8,515 nt of DNA from positions 1 through 8,515 of the forward strand of contig DATFDL010000747.1 of assembly GCA_035252155.1 (NCBI GenBank). Direction: 5' to 3'. Under the pieces are notes generated by a model. It made no database searches, had not been told where the DNA came from, and saw nothing but the letters and a program-made list of their open reading frames with translations. Below are positions 6,041 to 8,515 of this stretch, one piece after another. Both the position numbers and the translations under genes were made by a program. Position 1 is the first letter of the stretch, and every line of letters begins with the position of its first letter. The stretch comes from JAICLL01 sp035252155. GTDB taxonomy: Bacteria; Planctomycetota; Planctomycetia; Pirellulales; JAICIG01.

Positions 6041-7378
6041 ATGCGAATTCTTGCTCTAACCAACCTGTATCCGAATCCGTTGCAGCCGCAACGCGGTCAA
6101 TTCAATCGACAACAATTCCGCGCGCTTGCCGCGACGGCGGCGATCCGCGTCATCTCGCCGGTTTCGTGGGTGGACGAACTGGGCGAACGATGGCGGTCGG
6201 GCCGCCGACTCGACGCCGACCGCCAAGCGGATTGTGACGGCTTGCACGTAGCGCACCCGCGTTACCTTTACACGCCAAAAGTGCTGCGCGGACGGCACGG
6301 ACAATTCTTTCGGTGGTCAATTCGTCCCGCCTTTGACCGGGCGGTCGAAGAGTTTCGCCCTGACCTGGTCTATACCTGCTGGGCGTATCCCGACGGCTGG
6401 GCCTCGATCGACCTGGCCCGTCGGCGCCGGCTGCCCGTGGTAATCAAAGTACACGGCTCCGACATTCTGACGTTGCTCACCACTCGGGCGCGCCGCCGCG
6501 CGACCGCCGAGGCGCTCTGCGCCGCCGACGCGGTGGTGGCCGTCAGCCACGATTTGGAAGAACGGGTGATTCGGTTGGGAGTGGATCCGGAGCGGGTCGA
6601 GGTGGTGTACGACGGTATCGATCGCCGGCTGTTCTCGCCCGGCGATCGCCGCGAGGCCCGACGCCGACTGCAGCTCGACCAGGATGAGCCAATCGTTCTG
6701 TTCGTCGGCAATTTGGTGCCGGTCAAGGGGCTCGACGTACTGGTGGATGCTTGCGATTTGCTGGCAAAGCGTGGCGTGCGGTTCACTTGCTTGCTGATTG
6801 GCCGCGGCCCGCTCGACGCCACCTTGCGGCGCGAGACCGCGCAGCGCGGACTGAGCGACCGCGTGCGTCTACTCGGCCCTCGAGCGCATGCCGATCTGCC
6901 CGATTGGTTTCGCGCCGCCGATGTGTTCGTATTGCCCAGCCGTTCCGAGGGCGTGCCGAACGTGCTGCTCGAAGCGGCGGCCTGCGGAACGCCGTTCGTT
7001 GCGAGCCGCGTGGGGGGCATTCCCGAGTTGACCTCGATGGGTCCGAATCGACTCGTAACGCCCGGCTGTCCCGCTGAATTGGCCGATGCGATCGAAGAAC
7101 ATTTAACGAAGCCTGCCACGCCGCGGCAGCCCTTTACGCCGTGGCACAGCCACGAGGACGCAGCCGGGCAGCTTCTCTCGCTGTTTGAACGTGTTGCCGG
7201 ACGTTCAACGAGCCACGGCCAACACGTTTCGAAATGCCAGATTGTTGTGACTGACCAACAGGAGGTATGCGACGATGCAACAAGATCTACTGCGTCAAGT
7301 GCGGCGCCAATGGGCGCGGCGAAGCATGGCCGCCATTTTGCCACGGTGGGCGTTCATGGTGTCGGGACCTTCGAGTAG
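6041..7378 (+). CDS. GT4-family (GT-B fold) glycosyltransferase with an unusual C-terminal tail
   Basis: This 445-aa retaining glycosyltransferase is of the TuaC-like type. The start MRILALTNLYPNP fits the family exactly. KVHGSDI (H138), VSHDLEERV (from 168) and YDGIDRRLFSPGDR (from 190) belong to the N-domain and hinge. FVGNLVPVKGLD (from 221), LLIGRGP and the EX7E pair E303...E311 (EGVPNVLLE) belong to the donor-binding C-domain, followed by CGTPFVASRVGG. The recognisable fold ends near LFERVAG (about 387). The last ~58 residues look unlike the family and run 104 nt into the next gene, across its ribosome-binding site. Stops exist in both other frames at 7248 and 7252, so a late frameshift or stop loss may have created the tail. 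The core enzyme is intact. Which sugar it adds cannot be told. Confidence 0.9.
   Translation: MRILALTNLYPNPLQPQRGQFNRQQFRALAATAAIRVISPVSWVDELGERWRSGRRLDADRQADCDGLHVAHPRYLYTPKVLRGRHGQFFRWSIRPAFDRAVEEFRPDLVYTCWAYPDGWASIDLARRRRLPVVIKVHGSDILTLLTTRARRRATAEALCAADAVVAVSHDLEERVIRLGVDPERVEVVYDGIDRRLFSPGDRREARRRLQLDQDEPIVLFVGNLVPVKGLDVLVDACDLLAKRGVRFTCLLIGRGPLDATLRRETAQRGLSDRVRLLGPRAHADLPDWFRAADVFVLPSRSEGVPNVLLEAAACGTPFVASRVGGIPELTSMGPNRLVTPGCPAELADAIEEHLTKPATPRQPFTPWHSHEDAAGQLLSLFERVAGRSTSHGQHVSKCQIVVTDQQEVCDDATRSTASSAAPMGAAKHGRHFATVGVHGVGTFE
7260..7266 (+). promoter_or_regulatory. Strong Shine-Dalgarno site for the deacetylase gene
   Basis: AGGAGGT lies 8 nt before the ATG at 7275. It is the best ribosome-binding site in the window and fixes the deacetylase start, even though it lies inside the 3' end of the preceding glycosyltransferase frame. 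An ATG at 7267 is too close to it and opens a different, short frame. Confidence 0.85.
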
Positions 7379-8045
7379 CCGCCAGGTTTGTCTTACCTTC
7401 GATGACGGGCCCGGCCGGGCTTATACGCCACGCGTTCTCGACATGCTGCGAGCGCACGCCGTAAGGGCCACTTTTTTCCTGCTCGGAAAAAATGCCGCCG
7501 CCCACCCGCATCTGGTGCGCCGCATCGCCGCCGAGGGACATGCAATCGCCAACCATACGTTCAGCCATTTTCCGGCCGAGCAAGTGTCTGCCCGACAGTT
7601 CTTCGAGGAGACCGTACAGACACGCCGTTTGCTCGAAGAACTGGTGGGCCGGCCGCCCCGGCTGCTCAGGCCGCCCTTCGGAAAGCTTACGGTTGGCAAG
7701 CTCTCGCACTCTTGGCGAGCGATGCACACCGTAGTGCTTTGGAATAACGACCCCAAGGACTTCGCCAGCCAATCGGCCCAGCAGGTTCGCGATTGGTTCG
7801 ACGAACATCCGCTGGCGGGCGGCCAGATCGTATTGCTGCATGGCTACTGCCCTTACCTCGTCAAAGTGCTGCCCGACGTCATCGCCGATGCGCGTCGGCG
7901 CGGTCTGGAATTCACCACCGTCGATTCCTGGGTGCATTCACCCCTTTTGCAAGGAGCACAGCAATGGACCGCCGAGTCCTCATGGTCTCATACTTTTTTC
8001 CGCCCGTCGGCGGCGCCGGCGTGCAACGCACGACCAAATTCGTAA
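7275..8045 (+). CDS. NodB-type polysaccharide deacetylase (carbohydrate esterase 4)
   Basis: This 256-aa metal-dependent deacetylase removes acetyl groups from amino sugars or sugar hydroxyls. The CE4 motifs are recognisable in order: TFDDGP with D43 (catalytic base) and D44 (metal), HTFSH with H94 and H98 (metal), RPPFG at 132-136 (Phe where Tyr is common), WNNDPKDF (D159, D162), and LLHG with H189 (catalytic acid side; Gly where Asp is common). No clear signal peptide is seen: the N-terminus is basic (LLRQVRRQWARR) with only a weak hydrophobic stretch, so it may act on a cytoplasmic or lipid-linked intermediate. The start is set by the strong AGGAGGT. The domain ends near residue 225. The last 26 or so residues overlap the next gene by 82 nt and are probably unconserved. 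Confidence 0.9.
   Translation: MQQDLLRQVRRQWARRSMAAILPRWAFMVSGPSSSRQVCLTFDDGPGRAYTPRVLDMLRAHAVRATFFLLGKNAAAHPHLVRRIAAEGHAIANHTFSHFPAEQVSARQFFEETVQTRRLLEELVGRPPRLLRPPFGKLTVGKLSHSWRAMHTVVLWNNDPKDFASQSAQQVRDWFDEHPLAGGQIVLLHGYCPYLVKVLPDVIADARRRGLEFTTVDSWVHSPLLQGAQQWTAESSWSHTFFRPSAAPACNARPNS
7951..7956 (+). promoter_or_regulatory. Shine-Dalgarno site for the last glycosyltransferase
   Basis: AAGGAG lies 7 nt before the ATG at 7964. It supports that start although it falls within the deacetylase reading frame, and it argues that the long overlap is real. Confidence 0.8.
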
Positions 8046-8515
8046 AATACCTGCCGTCGTGCGGCTGGAACGCGACGGTCCTGACGGTTTCCAATCCGTC
8101 GGTGCCGGTCTTCGATCCCAGCTTGCTCGGCGACGTGCCTCCGTCGGCTCGCGTGGTGCGGGCACGCACTTGGGAACCCAGCTACGCGGCCAAGCAGGCT
8201 GTCGCTGGGGCGGGCGGCGGAGCGTCACCGCCGCGCTGGCCGCGCCGCTGGCTGAAAGGCGCCGCACGGCAAGCGGCCAACGTGCTGCTGCAGCCCGACC
8301 CGCAAGTGCTCTGGTTTCCCGCGGCCGTGCGCGCGGGCGTGCGCCTGCTGCGCGAGAGCCGGCACGAAGCGGTCATGGCCAGCGGGCCTCCGTTTTCGTC
8401 GTTCCTGGTGGCCGCCGCCATCAGCCGGCGAACGGGCGTACCGTTGGCCCTGGAATACCGCGATGAGTGGGATTTAAGTAATCGTTATTGGGAGAATCGG
8501 CAATTCGGCCGCGTC
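7964..8515 (+). CDS. GT4-like glycosyltransferase, N-terminal part (cut by the window edge)
   Basis: An open frame of 184 codons runs to the window edge with no stop. It starts MDRRVLMVSYFFPPVGGAGV, with the FPP-GG-GVQR pattern (G16-G17, V20-Q21-R22) typical of the acceptor-binding N-domain of GT4-type glycosyltransferases. KFVKYLP...GW and TVLTVSNP follow. ASGPPFSSFLVA and the EYRDEW segment (164-169) match the later strands of the same domain in this subfamily. The donor-binding C-domain and its EX7E signature lie outside the window, so activity cannot be judged. The start has a good AAGGAG 7 nt upstream. It overlaps the deacetylase gene by 82 nt and is the third GT4 of the operon. A GT-B glycosyltransferase assignment is likely; the substrate is unknown. 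Confidence 0.85.
   Translation, partial: MDRRVLMVSYFFPPVGGAGVQRTTKFVKYLPSCGWNATVLTVSNPSVPVFDPSLLGDVPPSARVVRARTWEPSYAAKQAVAGAGGGASPPRWPRRWLKGAARQAANVLLQPDPQVLWFPAAVRAGVRLLRESRHEAVMASGPPFSSFLVAAAISRRTGVPLALEYRDEWDLSNRYWENRQFGRV

Noticed and set aside
6370..7344. Long minus-strand open frame (324 codons) opposite the second GT4
   Set aside because: Its Ser/Arg-rich composition without motifs is typical of an antisense shadow. The same applies to the minus frames at 4422-5399 and 5171-6016.
1..8515. CRISPR array, tRNA, rRNA, transposase or phage genes
   Set aside because: No regularly spaced repeats, cloverleaf, rRNA-like segment or transposase or phage motifs were seen on either strand. The only mobile-like item is the 90-bp inverted repeat.

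Overview
The window is 8.5 kb of GC-rich bacterial DNA. It holds one strand-uniform cluster of nine tightly packed genes, all on the + strand, for building and decorating a surface or exported polysaccharide. The organism is probably a planctomycete, perhaps of the Pirellulales type. This rests on the high GC content, a TGTAGGGAACG...CGTTCCCTACA inverted-repeat element that I associate from memory with planctomycete genomes, and the style of the glycosyltransferase, acyltransferase and methyltransferase set. No 16S or other phylogenetic marker is present, so the assignment is an inference.

Layout: bases 1-176 are non-coding and rich in small inverted repeats (39-59, 49-75, 138-159), with two A-tracts near 103-127. 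Then come a GT2 glycosyltransferase (177-1301), a second GT2 (1298-2179), a class I SAM methyltransferase (2181-3077), a hexapeptide-repeat acyltransferase (3074-3865), a membrane-anchored endonuclease/exonuclease/phosphatase-fold protein (3843-4907), two GT4 glycosyltransferases (4904-6040, 6041-7378), a NodB-type polysaccharide deacetylase (7275-8045), and a third GT4 that runs off the right edge (7964-8515+). The junctions are ATGA or GTGA stop/start overlaps, gaps of 0-1 nt, or longer overlaps, so the set reads as a single translationally coupled operon that continues past the window.

Together the genes would transfer sugars one by one to a growing glycan (two GT2, three GT4) and modify it by methylation, acylation and N- or O-deacetylation. 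The phosphodiesterase-fold protein sits at the membrane with an unknown job. No polymerase, flippase, chain-length regulator, export protein or initiating phosphoglycosyltransferase is seen; these would have to lie outside the window.

The least ordinary features are a 90-bp inverted-repeat element embedded in frame in the last part of the first glycosyltransferase gene, the membrane-anchored EEP enzyme in a glycan operon, and two long gene overlaps (104 and 82 nt) flanking the deacetylase. I do not see convincing evidence of a wholly new system.
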